Assembly: GCA_902806595.1 (NCBI GenBank)
Contig: CADCXC010000009.1
Location: forward strand, 620,001 to 684,000
From: Pyrenopolyporus hunteri
Lineage: Eukaryota; Ascomycota; Sordariomycetes; Xylariales; Hypoxylaceae
Direction of reading: 5' to 3'
DNA length: 64,000 nt
The stretch's first letter is position 1, and every line of letters starts with the position of its first letter. Below the pieces are notes generated by a model. That model did no database searches and was not told the origin of the DNA. It was given only the letters and a program-made list of their open reading frames with translations. This document shows, in pieces, positions 30,701 through 41,977 of the stretch. A program made the position numbers and the translations under genes.

Positions 30701-33700
30701 CTGGATCGGATCTCCGACGTCGTCTCGGTATTCGTCAAGTTCCAAGGTCTTAGTTACGAAGAAGCAGTCTGGGACGAGCCTCCCCCTCATGATTCGGCGA
30801 ACCTCTGGGCCGCGTTCCGGGATGCGTACGACGAGTTCATCAACGGCAAATATTTCCCATCGGCTAGAGATCATGGCATGAGGGAGAGGATCAGTCAGTA
30901 TCGATCGCTCGACTTCCAGAAATTCTGCGAGCTCAAGAGCCAACCGCCGAGCCTCAGGCAAGGGCGGACGCTAATGCCGTATCAGCTGGAGGGCGTCAAT
31001 TGGCTGCTCTATAACTTCCATCAGCAGCAGAACGTGATTCTCGCCGACGAGATGGGGCTCGGCAAGACGATCCAAATCGTCTCTTTCATCAGCTCTCTCG
31101 TCCAGGACCAGCCTAGGTGCTGGCCGTTCCTCATCGTCGTGCCGAATGCGACGTGTCCCAACTGGCGCCGCGAACTAAAGGATTGGGCACCCGGACTCAG
31201 GGTGGTGACGTACCACGGCGGCAAAGCCTCCCAGGAACTCGCCTATAAATATGAGCTCTTCCCCGACGGGGTCAAGGACGGGATGAAGGCGCACGTCGTG
31301 ATCATGTCCTACGAGGCTGCTAGCTCGGTCAAAACCACGTTCCAGGGCGTCAAGTGGGCCGGGCTGATTGTGGACGAGGGCCAGAGGCTCAAGAACGAGC
31401 AAACGCAGCTTTACAGATCCCTGGTCGACATGAAGATCCCATGCAGGATCTTGCTAACCGGTAAGTGACGGTAGATTCCTAGGTATTTAACTTGCTCGGG
31501 TTTTCTAACGCTCGATAGGCACCCCGCTACAGAATAACAAGAAAGAGTTATTCACCCTTCTGCAATTCATCGACCATAAGAATAATGCGGAAGCTCTCGA
31601 CGATAAGTATAGCGAGCTGACCAAGGAAAACCTGCCCGAGCTCCACGACCTCATCCGACCCTACTTCTTGCGGCGCACCAAAGCTCAAGTCTTGAAGTTC
31701 TTGCCGCCAATGGCCCAGGTGATCGTCCCCGTCACCATGACGGTGCTCCAGGAGAGGCTATGCAAGTCTATCATCGCTCGGAATGCCGAGCTAATCAGAG
31801 CTATCGTCACCAAGGGGAAGGTCAAAGCGGGAGACCGCAAGAGCCTGAGCAACATCATGGCAGACCTTCGCCAATGCCTGTGCCATCCATTCTGTTTCAA
31901 TTCCAACGTCGAAGACAAGAACGTCGATGAGGAACAGATGCGACGGAACCTAGTGGAGGCATCGCCGAAGCTCATGCTACTAGATATCATGCTCCCGAAG
32001 CTCAAGGAAAGGGGCCACCGTGTATTGATATTCAGTCAATTCATACGTTGCCTCGACATCATCGAAGACTTCCTGACCTCGCTGGGCCTCCAATTCGGAC
32101 GGATCGACGGGACCCTAAACGCTCTGAAGAAGCAGAGACAGATCGACGCATTCAACGCGCCCGACTCGCCCTTATTTGCGATGCTCCTGTCGACCCGTGC
32201 CGGCGGTGTCGGTATTAATCTCGCTACGGCGGACACGGTCATCATATATGACCCGGACTGGAATCCGCATCAGGATATACAGGCCATATCCCGAGCCCAT
32301 CGTATCGGGCAGAAGGAGAAAGTTCTCTGTTTCCAACTCACGACCAAGGACAGCGTGGAAGAAAACATCTTGCAGGCCGGGAGGAAGAAAATGGCCCTGG
32401 ATCATGCTCTTATCGAGAGTCTAGACACTGATAACTATCGCAGTGAAGATTTAGAGTCGATCTTAAGACGCGGTGCGGAGGCTCTGTTTAGCGAAGTGGA
32501 TAGGGTGAAGATCACCTACGATTCGGCGTCCGTCGACAAACTACTCGACAGGAGCCGTCTGGAGAGCACGAGCGGCGACGATCAGGCTACCGACTCGCAG
32601 TTCTCGATTGCGCGGGTTTGGGCCAACGATTCGGGCACGCTTACGGCCGACGCGAACGAATCCGGCGGAAGTGACCCGCCAGCAGCTGATGCGAGCGTAT
32701 GGGACAAGATTCTCAAAGCGCGTCAGGAGGAGCACGAGCGAGAAGCCGCTGCTCAGCAAGCGGTGTACGGTCGCGGTGCCAGGCGACGCGGTACTCAGGG
32801 GGTTGACTACAGCAACATTGGAGTACGTATCGAAGGCGTTAACGACGTTAGTGGCGAAGATGATGAGTATTTACCAATAGAGCAGCCCCAAGAGCCAGCC
32901 GGCGGCGACTCCGACGCCGACATGGAAGATGCACCGTACATCGATAACGGCGTAGACAACGACGACGACGAGGTGTACGAGGATGACGACGAGGACGAGG
33001 AAAACGTAGTGGCTCCAGCAATTAGCCAGGGAGCCAAAGGTAAACGCCCAGCTCCACCCGCACCAAGCCAGTCGTCACGGAAGAAAGCCAAGAAGACTAT
33101 TAACACTCCCAGCAGCAGCCGAGCACGATCGAATTCCGAAGGCCCACAGCCACGACCTCCAAATCGCGCAACAATTAGCAACCCAAGCTCTGGACTCTTC
33201 GCACAGGCCCCATCAACCCGTAACCCGAACCTTGGATTCTCCTTGCAAGCCTCACCAGCGTATAACCCCAGCCTTGGATCCTCCGCGGGAGCCCTATCAA
33301 CGTATAACCCACACGGACATATCTCGTACGGAATGTATGCCCCGCCCGGAGGGTATACTACGCATAGATCATATGTCCCGCCTGGGGGATATGTCCCGCC
33401 TGGGGGATATGTCCCGCCCGGGGGATATATCCCGCCTGGGGCATATATCCCATATTACGAGCAGTATGGGCCACACCCCAGCCCACCCCAGCCAACCACT
33501 CGCAGAAACCCCTGGTCCCCATCCATCGTCATCGATTCCCCCCCTCCAGATGATTCCGACGACGCCAATCCCGACGCCTAACCCGACAGTTCCGGCACCC
33601 CGTCGTCGCGGACGCCCCCCTAAGTACGGCCCCATTCCGTCCTCAGAAATAACCGGCGTCTCATCACCCGTACCCGTACCCGTACCCGTACCGTCGAATA

Positions 33701-34014
33701 AAGTACTAAAGTCTGATCGAGTACCTGTACCATCGAACAAAGTGCTGAAGTCGGATCTAATATCCGAACCATCAGCACATGGAAAAGCCCCGAACGGCTC
33801 ACCTAAGGGTCTCCCCGTCTGGCCTACGGACGAAGGCGGCATTTGTCTAGTGTGCAAAACCGGACACCCTAGCAACAACCCTTGCATTAACTTTAGCTCC
33901 GAAATTTCGTTACGACTCGCCATCGACTCTCTCAGAGGAGGTGAGGAGAAGCCAAACATCCTAGCCTTCAAGGGTTTCCTCATCAATCAGTTACGGCAGT
34001 TGGCAGGGCGTTGA
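27724..34014 (+). CDS. mit1: Mit1/CHD-type SNF2 chromatin remodeller with PHD finger and chromodomain
   Basis: Exons are 27724-28116, 29036-31460 and from 31519. Exon 1 ends EFKDGHIEQ and continues VAYDDILELENG, completing a Tudor/chromo-like N-terminal module. Acidic and basic disorder follows. A PHD-type Cys/His region spans about 401-536 (CDVCDSCG to CRRAYHLEHLP). A chromodomain-like segment starts near 604 (EIEYLVKWEGRSHLHDTW). The SNF2 ATPase begins near 777 with MPYQLEGVNWLL, Walker A DEMGLGKT near 801, DEGQ near 910 (DEGQ replaces DEAH), and helicase C at about 1096-1230 with TRAGGVGINL and ISRAHRIGQKE. Exon 3 in its own frame stops at 33581 after VPPGGY repeats and IVIDSPPPDD. The C-terminus typical of this family (GGICLVCKTGHPSNNPC to LINQLRQLAGR) is in the +1 frame up to 34014. 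The family includes fission yeast Mit1 of the SHREC heterochromatin-silencing complex; a nuclear role in silencing is inferred. The end shown assumes the frames join. Confidence 0.9.
28117..29035 (+). other. Unusually long first intron (919 nt) of the mit1-like gene
   Basis: It starts GTAAGC, ends AATAG, and has a CTTACTAACC branch site about 20 nt before the end. The other introns in this window are about 50-320 nt. The interior is rich in CT and holds no frame that continues the protein, so I read it as one intron, but a skipped small exon or alternative promoter inside cannot be excluded. Confidence 0.75.
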
Positions 34015-34793
34015 AAGCCAGCGTCGTCGGACTTGGACTTGAAGTTGGACGTTGGATGGAGAAGGCTTGCAAAGGAATATTTCTTGCTACGTGCTTATAA
34101 ATAAGACCATCGCAGTAGGGTTGGCTAGGCCCTGACATGGCATGACATGGCATGGGCTAGGCATAAGCTAGGTCGATGGATAATAATAATTTCTGCTTAC
34201 CTAGGTATATAGCAGGAAAAAAAAGAACAAAAATATTGCATCTTTGATTTGTAGCCAAGACATTTCCAGGGTGTTTATGTGCTGTCTAACAGTATACAGG
34301 CCGTTTGTCACGTGGGAAACACGAGACAAGAACTGCAGGTAACCGTAGGATGCATTCAACCTTATTTGAGGTTTCCCAGCAAACGGGCGTGATGGCAGTG
34401 ATGCGTGTATGGGTATGCGTGTAGGGGGAGGGGCGTGTATACCGGTCAGTTGTGTGTGCCGGCTTGCTCGAAAAAAAAAAAGGAAAAGAGAAAGAAAATT
34501 GATAGTCTCAGGGCCTCCTTTTTAAAAACCACTCACTATTCTTCTCTTCTGAAAAAAACTTGCCTACGCCTTTCGGTGATATTTCATTTAAATTATCACC
34601 ATCTTACTTAAAGCCACCTAGGATCTCGTTTTTGTCAAGAGTCTCTCCCGTAGTCTTGTTAGTCCAGGCTCGCAAGGCGGTATAAATACCCAGAACGCGT
34701 GCCCATTTCTTCCACCGTTTGCTCTTTGAATTCTTTGATATTACCATCGCTCCGTCTTCACCTTAAAAAAAAAAAACTTCCATCTTGTTCGAC
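34015..34793. other. Intergenic: 3' flank of mit1 and promoter of the CCCH gene
   Basis: About 0.8 kb. It contains CATGACATGGCATGG-type short repeats near 34135, an ACCTAGGT palindrome near 34199 and A runs near 34470 and 34766. A TATAAATA box lies at 34681-34688, about 110 bp upstream of the CCCH start codon, a plausible core promoter. Confidence 0.6.
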
Positions 34794-37360
34794 ATGGACG
34801 CCACCTCTCCTCTCCCCACCGCCTCCGATCCAACCGCTAACTCACCCTCTGATTTGTCTTATTCTTCGGGCACCTCTCGCACTTCCACTCGGGACACCTC
34901 TCCCGATTCCGTCGCCGCTATCTCGTCTTCTCAGCCGTCGTCGCCGCTGTTGGACCTTAATCTGAATGGCAATATAGAGCACACCCCCAACACCCTGCCC
35001 GAGCGCCAGCCGAAGATGGATCGAAACCCCTTCCAGTCTGTCAACGACCGTAGAAATAAGCTAGCCACAGAGCGCGGCCAGGGAAACCAGGTCCAAACAC
35101 CCCAGCAACCCCAGAACGCCCAGCAACAGCAGCAAAACTTCCAACCCCAAACACTGAGGTCCAGCATGCAGCCTCTGAACATTGCCCCCCGAAGCCTCGT
35201 ATCCTCTAACTGGCGAATGCAGGCAGGAGAGGAGGTGACGTTACTAGCTCGCAGCGGCGAATATACCCAGTTCGATCCTCCTATCGGCCATCACATGCAG
35301 CACGGTGCCAGCATCCGACCTCTATCACTCACAAGTCCTCGCATGGAGCAGTTTCAACACCATCAACACCACGAGCAGCAGCAGCAGCAGCAAACGCAAC
35401 CGCAACAACTCTCCGGCATCATTCCCTACTCAAATTCCAGAATGATCTCTGAACTCCAGCTAGACGCCAGCTACGCGTATTGCTACGACCGTGGCAATGG
35501 CCAATACACGCGTCTGATCCCCGCGGACATGCTCCCGCCTCTGAAGGACGTGTCGGCGGTGGAGCAGAGTTGCTCGGGCATGATGGTCTTGCCGCAACCG
35601 CGCGCCTTGCCTCCCAACGGACGATCCAGCAACACCGAGGCCGTCGTCCTTAGAGTAAGTTCTACCTTGATACCCATGCCGCCCATCCCTACAGATCACA
35701 TGTGCTTATTTTACCGTCCGCGTAGAGCACCCCGAATACCCCGTCGTCGCCTTCGGACACCATCCAGGTAAGCCAGAGCGTTTGCTTGAACTCCCCGCCT
35801 CAGAGGAGCATCAATATGGTATCTATAACCCCGCCCCCATCCCGTCCCGTCCCGTCCCTAATAGTTGCCTTATCCTACCTCATCGCGAACGATACACATT
35901 CGTATAGCCCGATATTGCGTCAGCGCAAACGCGGCTCTGTACCCCATACCTCAGACATATTAAGAGGTCATAGGACGCCTTCCACCGCCCTCCCCTCGTT
36001 TTCTCCCCTTTTCACCTTCCCCAAGTTCTATCCGTTGAATATACCCAGAAACCTAACGCTAACAGCAGCCTTTCGCACCCCAGTCGCGCATCGACACGAT
36101 CGTCGCCTCGACGCCGCCCACACCCACGCACCCGCACTCATCCATGACGGCCGCGGGACTCTCCGGCTCTAGCATGGGCCCAGCAGGATCTTCCAACGCC
36201 ACTACCGCCCAGATGCAAGCGCAGCAAGCACAGCAGCAGCAGCAGCAGCAGTCACACCCGCACCACAACCACCATGCCCACCACCACCACCCCAGCCACG
36301 GCCACACTCACACTCACGCTCACAGCCATACCCACCCTCACCAACAGCAGCACCACCAACCAGCCCCCCTGCCCTCCCAGCAGCAGCAGCACCAGCAGCC
36401 CGCCACCCGGCGCCCCAAGATCTACTGCGACAAGTGGGTGCACGAGGGCGTCTGCGCCTTCACCCAGCAGGGCTGCAAGTACAAGCACGAGATGCCCTTC
36501 GACAAGGTCACGCAGCACCAGCTCGGCCTGTTCCACGGCTTCCCCGCCTGGTGGAAGAAGCACCAGGCCGACCTGTCGCGGCAGCGGGACGCTCCCGTGG
36601 GAGCGGGGGCCATGATGATGGGCGGTGGTGGGATCGGTGGAGGAGCAGCGGAGGACCAGGGTAGACTTGGTGTTGGTGTTGGCGTCGGTGGAGGCGAGAG
36701 GTTCATGGGCCGTGGCGCCCCCCCGCCTCCTGCCGCCGGAAGCACCGCCGGAAGTACCGCCGCTGACGGCGCGCCGTTGGGCACGGGCCTCCCGACTTGG
36801 CGTCGTAGCGGTGGTAGCGGCAGCGGCAGCGGCGGCGGCAGTGGTGGAGGAGGAGGAGGAAGTGGTGGAGGCGGTAGTGGCAGCAGTGAGGAGCAGAAGG
36901 CCGTGGGTTCGGGACGCGGTATGACCCGCGGCGTCGGAACTGGTGTGAGGGGTACTCTAGGTAAGTTCCCGGCGCAATTTTCTTATACTGTCTTCCGTCT
37001 TCCTCTCCCCTCGCTCTCCTATATCCGGCCAGAGTGCAAGTGAGCTCATTCAGATGATATATCTAACACCACCCTTTCCCCACAGCATCCTATTCTTCCC
37101 CCTTCGGCCCCATCGCGCCCCCGACCCGTACCTCGACCGCGACCCCGGCCTTACGCATGGCGGATCTGAGCAGCGCGGGCCAAAACCAAGGCCAGACGGG
37201 CGGTGCGGCGTTAAAGACGGGAGGCGGCGGAGGCGGCGGCAATACCGCCGGCATCCCGACCGCGAACCCGTACTCGTCCCTCGAGTCGCTTGACGAGCGC
37301 GCCAGCGCCAAGGGCGAGGAACAGCAGGCGATGGCCTCTAGCGGAGCCCGTCTGACTTGA
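34794..37360 (+). CDS. CCCH zinc-finger protein with poly-Gln, poly-His and poly-Gly tracts, four exons
   Basis: Exons are 34794-35654, 35726-35767, 36084-36960 and 37086-37360, giving 684 residues. The in-frame TTG nine bases upstream is not used as start. A single CCCH finger, C416-x8-C425-x6-C432-x3-H436, sits in IYCDKWVHEGVCAFTQQGCKYKHEMP, followed by a conserved-looking FHGFPAWWKKHQADLSR helix. Such fingers bind RNA. The rest is low in complexity: Gln runs in exons 1 and 3, a His/Thr-rich block ahead of the finger, and Gly/Ser runs after it. Exon 2 is only 42 nt (14 residues). The acceptor for exon 3 could be 36065, 36068 or 36083, all in frame; I chose 36083 because a GCTAAC branch site lies at a good distance. 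Role in mRNA metabolism is inferred. Confidence 0.85.
36220..36405 (+). repeat. CAG/CAC codon microsatellite coding Gln and His tracts
   Basis: Runs of CAGCAG and CACCAC, with CACAC repeats near 36303-36335, code Gln-rich, His-rich and His-Thr stretches just before the CCCH finger. Boundaries are approximate. Confidence 0.8.
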
Positions 37361-39476
37361 CGGGTTTACGGTGCCGGAGACAGTGGGAGGAGAATGTCTT
37401 GGACGAAAACCGGTTATGAAACTGAAAAATGAAAAAGAGAAAAAAAGGAGACAAAACCCCCCCTGATTTGGAGGACTGTGAAAGGACGTCGGCGTGTTGG
37501 GATTTGTTGCCTACCATGCTAACGGCCGTTCTTCCCTGGCTCCTCGCATATCCGCTGATCCCGCGTCTATACAACACATACACCAGCACCCCCCTTTATC
37601 CACCCCACGCTACTCGATCCTACTCCACGGCAGGCTCATTGCCGTCCTCATTCGCACGCAGGGAATTACTTCTTTTCCCATCATCGATTCTCCCGGCTCC
37701 GGCCTGGAAGGGAAACGATTGCCTCACCTCGTCTGTTTGTTTGTTGTCGTTATTGTTGTTTTTTCTCTCTTTCTCTTCTATTATTACTGTCTTTTCCCGA
37801 ACGACGACACGACTCTAGAATGACCACCGGGCGGCACCATTGCATTTGCCCCTGGTTGTATTACATCGCATCATATCGCATCGCATCGCATTGCATCGCC
37901 GGCCGGGATCTTTCCTCTTTACGAAACGATAAAACACGAAAAGCGACTCGCGACGCACCTCCTACTTTACGGATTCGTATTTCCTTTCGGCGCTTTCCGA
38001 CCAGCGTCTGTACGGCCAGCCGGGAAAGGAAGTGAAGGGAAGGGAAGGGGAGTTCAAAAGTTGGGGCCTTTTGCAAAATCAAAAAGGGGTGACGGAACGG
38101 AATGGAATGGAAGATAAGTGGAAGGTGTGAGGAAAGGGGTGTGCGAGAGGCGAACATGAAAAAGACCGCCTGATCCATCACATTGCCAAATGTATAATAG
38201 ACTACTACTAGCCCCCACGAGGCGTGATGATGACGAACGACTGGCAGATGACTATCCATTCTCCCGAGATACGCACGGCGGGCTTTCGGTAATGGAACTA
38301 AATACTACGTTGCAGTTTTTTCCTTTTTCTGTTCTTGCCTGTACCTTTTTTGATCGAGTGCCTGGCCTGAATTGTACTGGTATTTTCTTTTCGTTTGTAC
38401 TCTGGTTTGCGGCTCTTTCTGCTAGTTTGATGCCCTCGATGTGACGCCTGTCTACCAAGGTATATACATAGCACCCCAAGGGATAGCCGCCTCTTATCTG
38501 AAATGGTAATTAATTATACATCGCAACCCGATTCCCGCATATTTCTATAACCTCTTCCAGCCAGTTCAGTAGGAATATAGATCTCATAAGACAAGGTAGA
38601 TATGTATGTCCTGTGAGTCCCGAGGTTAGCACAACAGCATCTAATACCATGGGAGCCCGGCATTTATTCTATTACAACTATCCTACCAAGGGTCTCAGAC
38701 CTGGTACGGTTCAACGCGGACTCAGTTCCCAATGCTTCATATAGCGAGCAACGTCGGTAGATCGTCGCCCCTTTTATTCTCTGTTACCCGATTGGGATGG
38801 TGTGAAGCCTGTGATTGGCGGGGTCGCAAACCCCCAGTTTAGCGTCAGCCATTTTGTTCCTCCCTTTCTTTCTTTTGTCCGTAGATGTACAAGGGAAAAT
38901 AATTGAATGAAATGGAAATAAGAATGAGGAATATCTCCTCCGCTGTAGATAATCTTCAATCGGTACCGTTCATTCTTTGTCCAGATACTTATCCGCCGTA
39001 TAAAGGTATGTAGCCACTGTGAGTGAGGCATTAGGCGACGGAACTGGCTAGTACTACCGTAGAGTCGGTTCAGCACGAAGAAGCGCCGTAAGTCTATAGG
39101 TAGCTAACGCTGTGGAAACGGCGGTTAGAGTGATGAAATGAAACCACCCCGAGTACAACGTAATTTGTTTTTAAGATGTTTGCTCCTGCGTGTTACTTTT
39201 TAGATTTAGACACGGGACACAACAGATATCTCGTCCTACTATCTCGGATCCTACCGTAGCCGCGAGAGAAGCCGTCCATCCCTTTGGGCGGTAGGTAGGT
39301 AGCTGGTACCACGACTATCGCCAACAAACTTAGAGAGGCTATCTACAAGAAGCGGCAAGCAAAATATTTCTAGCCCACCCGACAATTCCGCTCTTTTGAA
39401 GCAGGGTAAAAGCTTCATCTCATAAGAGTATCTTACCTACCTATCTATATATCGAATAGAGACAAAAAGAGAAAAT
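37361..39476. other. Intergenic: 3' flank of the CCCH gene, no other gene
   Basis: About 2.1 kb. A CATCG/CATATCG microsatellite lies at about 37864-37899, and AAGGG runs near 38034-38050. Short frames on both strands show no domain or splice signals. The T-rich, CT-rich stretch after the CCCH stop probably includes its long 3' untranslated region. Confidence 0.55.
39464..39468 (-). terminator. RNA polymerase III T-run terminator of tRNA-Gly
   Basis: Nine bases past the 3' end of the tRNA on the minus strand there is a run of five T residues, the standard Pol III stop signal. Confidence 0.8.
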
Positions 39477-39547
39477 GCAACTCCGGGGAATTGAACCCCG
39501 ATCTCGAGCTTGGAAGGCTCGAATGCTGACCATTACACCAAAGTTGC
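39477..39547 (-). tRNA. tRNA-Gly, anticodon UCC
   Basis: The 71-nt cloverleaf on the minus strand has a seven-pair acceptor stem (GCAACTT with GAGTTGC, one G-U pair), a T arm CGGGG-TTCAATT-CCCCG, and an anticodon arm CGAGC-CTTCCAA-GCTCG. The loop places UCC at positions 34-36, decoding GGA (and GGG by wobble). There is no intron. The TTCAA box B and a D-arm box A (TGGTGTAATGG) are present as internal Pol III promoters. Confidence 0.96.
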
Positions 39548-40206
39548 TACGCGATAAGAGCATGAATAAAAATTTCTCGTATCTGGGTATATGGATATTA
39601 CCATTCACGATACACATAGGCCAATCAAAATGGTGCATAACTACTTAGGGAGCTAGGTGGGTCGGCGTGCCGCCGTGATAAGCTAGCAGAAGCTGTTGTG
39701 CGCTACCGGGATAGCTTCCTTTACTAGGTAGGTAGGTTTAGTAAGTGTTCTACAGACGAACAGCAGTCTCCTCTTCCCCTGAAAGAACGAGCGAGATTCA
39801 TTCAGACACCCTCTTCTAGACCCTTCTCTCCTCGGCAATTAACCATATTAGCCAGCAACATCAACCTCGTATCTATCACTATATTCCCAAAAGACGCCAA
39901 AGCTGCTTAACAGAGTTCCACGACAGCAGCCACCGCTTCTTGGGTACCACAACGCGTTTCAACTATACAGTAACTAGCTCGCCGGACGTACGCTGGTAAC
40001 GCAGATGCAGCCAGCCACGGCTCCGTGGAACACTCCGTGGAATAGGTAGCGGTGTGCTAGGCTCCGAAATCTAGCGAGGCGGCTTCTTCGGGCTTCTTCA
40101 GCGGTCTCGGTAGAATTCGAGGACTCATCAATAAACCCAGATCCGCCATAGACACCACTTTAGTCTATGTGTTAGGCGGTTTTAGAAGAATATTAGTTAT
40201 AGGTTC

Positions 40207-40540
40207 CTAGTTGTCAGTGGCCGCCCTGTTTGAAGCTGATAAACCGCTAGCGATATACCATAACCTCCTCCTAAGAATACCCATTACCGGATAAGTCAAA
40301 CAGGTCCGGTGATATTCCTCCTCATAGAGCTTGGAAAACTCCCTATTTAAGGGGTAAACCTCTTTACGCAATGCACCATCATCCCCTATATCCATCCAGT
40401 TAACGTCTAAGAGATCCCAGGGTTCGTCGTATGTGGGAATTCTCTCGTTCGTGCAGTCTCTAGCCAAGTAAAGCGAACACCCTCATCTGCGCCGGACTCC
40501 AGCCTATGAATGTTCAACATAGCATACTATTATGAGCCAT
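40207..40540 (-). pseudogene. Gene relic with one apparent frameshift
   Basis: On the minus strand, an open stretch reading YAMLNIHRLESGADEGVRF then TWLETARTRE is followed, in another frame, by IPTYDEPWDLLDVNWMDIGD and a further 50 residues to a stop at 40207. The two pieces overlap near 40440. Both look like real protein in composition, and stops interrupt just upstream. The codon that opens the downstream frame in a simple ORF scan is TTG, with no ATG until MDIGDD. I do not recognise the family. A small multi-exon gene is the alternative. Confidence 0.35.
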
Positions 40541-41977
40541 ATGAGGGAATGGATACAATGCCATCGAAATACTGCAGTTTAGTTAGTGAATGAAATAAAC
40601 CCAGGATTATAATACCGAACTAACCATTACAAAAAGGATTCAGCAGTATAGCATGCACCACCGCACAGGCCTCCGTACATGCTGTTAATATAGTACCTAC
40701 CTACCTACCTGCACGTACCTAAGGACAAGCTACTTCGACCAAAAAGCAAAAACCCTATAAATGACAAGTCCACTGCATACCACAGCACCACCTACCTTAC
40801 ACACCTTATACACCTCCAAACTCACCCACTAACCCACCTCCAGGCAGCAGCAAGCCCCCCAAAACAGCCAAGCGTCAAGCCACGCGCATGCAGATACACA
40901 GAGACCTAGCACGCCCACCAAGGTAGGTACACTATACCAACCCGTCTAACCAAGGCTTTCATGGACCAAACGAGAAATAGGGGTAAGGCCGCATAGCAAA
41001 TAGTTAGCGCGACAAACGGGCGGGATGGTATAGGGGGTATGTGAGGTACGGTATACACATACACATATACATATCGTATCTATTATATAAATCATATCAC
41101 ATCGCATGGACCGTCTCGCTTCACTTAATGCGCTATTAATGACGGTCTCGCCATCTGCCTAATCATTTTTTCTTGCTTTTTATCTGATTGGGTTAGGGTA
41201 GATAGGTAGGTGTATTGAATATAAGTAGTGATCAATAGCCCTCGTGAGGAGCTGAAAGACCACCGTCTTAACTACCCGCCTACCTCCAGCTCTTTCGCGT
41301 TCGTATTTTCCCTTTTTTTTTCTCCCTTCACTTTTTCCCCTATGTGCGTATATATTTTTTGCCCCCTTTTCACAACGTAATGGCCGACATGAGAGGAGAG
41401 GGGGTGGCTCGGACATCCAAACGAACGAACAAACAGCGAATGAACAAAGAAAAGGGGGGATTTCGAGTTGACATTAATATATCGATATGTCCGACGTCTC
41501 GCCTCTCCGCCTCGCCCGTCTATCATTCATACACATGGATTCCATCGCATGAAGGCTAGTAAAGTAGTAGTGGCAAGTGGTAGTATCACCCGGAGGCACG
41601 CCCGACACACCAACGTTGCAGCGGAAACGCGAAAGAAAACGGGGCAGGTAATTGTTAAAGGAAAAGGGCTCGAGGGCCACAGATAACGAGATACACCCCA
41701 TCACCCCAACCTAAATACCTCCTAACCATATAAACAGATCGGCGGACCAGCTAAATTCAAAAAATGATGACAGTATATATCCCAAAAGCATGTGAAATAT
41801 AGACACCTAAACGCCGATGCCCCGCTCCGCTCAGACCCCGGACCTTGCTCGTCGTCATCGTCGAAACCCGTCTTTGACCTTCCGCGTCATGTATCATGCC
41901 ATGATAATGATACGCCGAAACCAACCAAGAAGCAGGGATCTAAATGCAGCGATCTAAACGTAAATATGAATAAATAT
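40541..41977. other. Intergenic, no gene supported
   Basis: About 1.4 kb with CTAC repeats near 40696-40710 and CACATATACATAT-type simple sequence near 41050-41100. The short frames near 41200-41700 on both strands have no coding signs. The segment before 41978 is the 3' flank of the next minus-strand gene. Confidence 0.55.
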
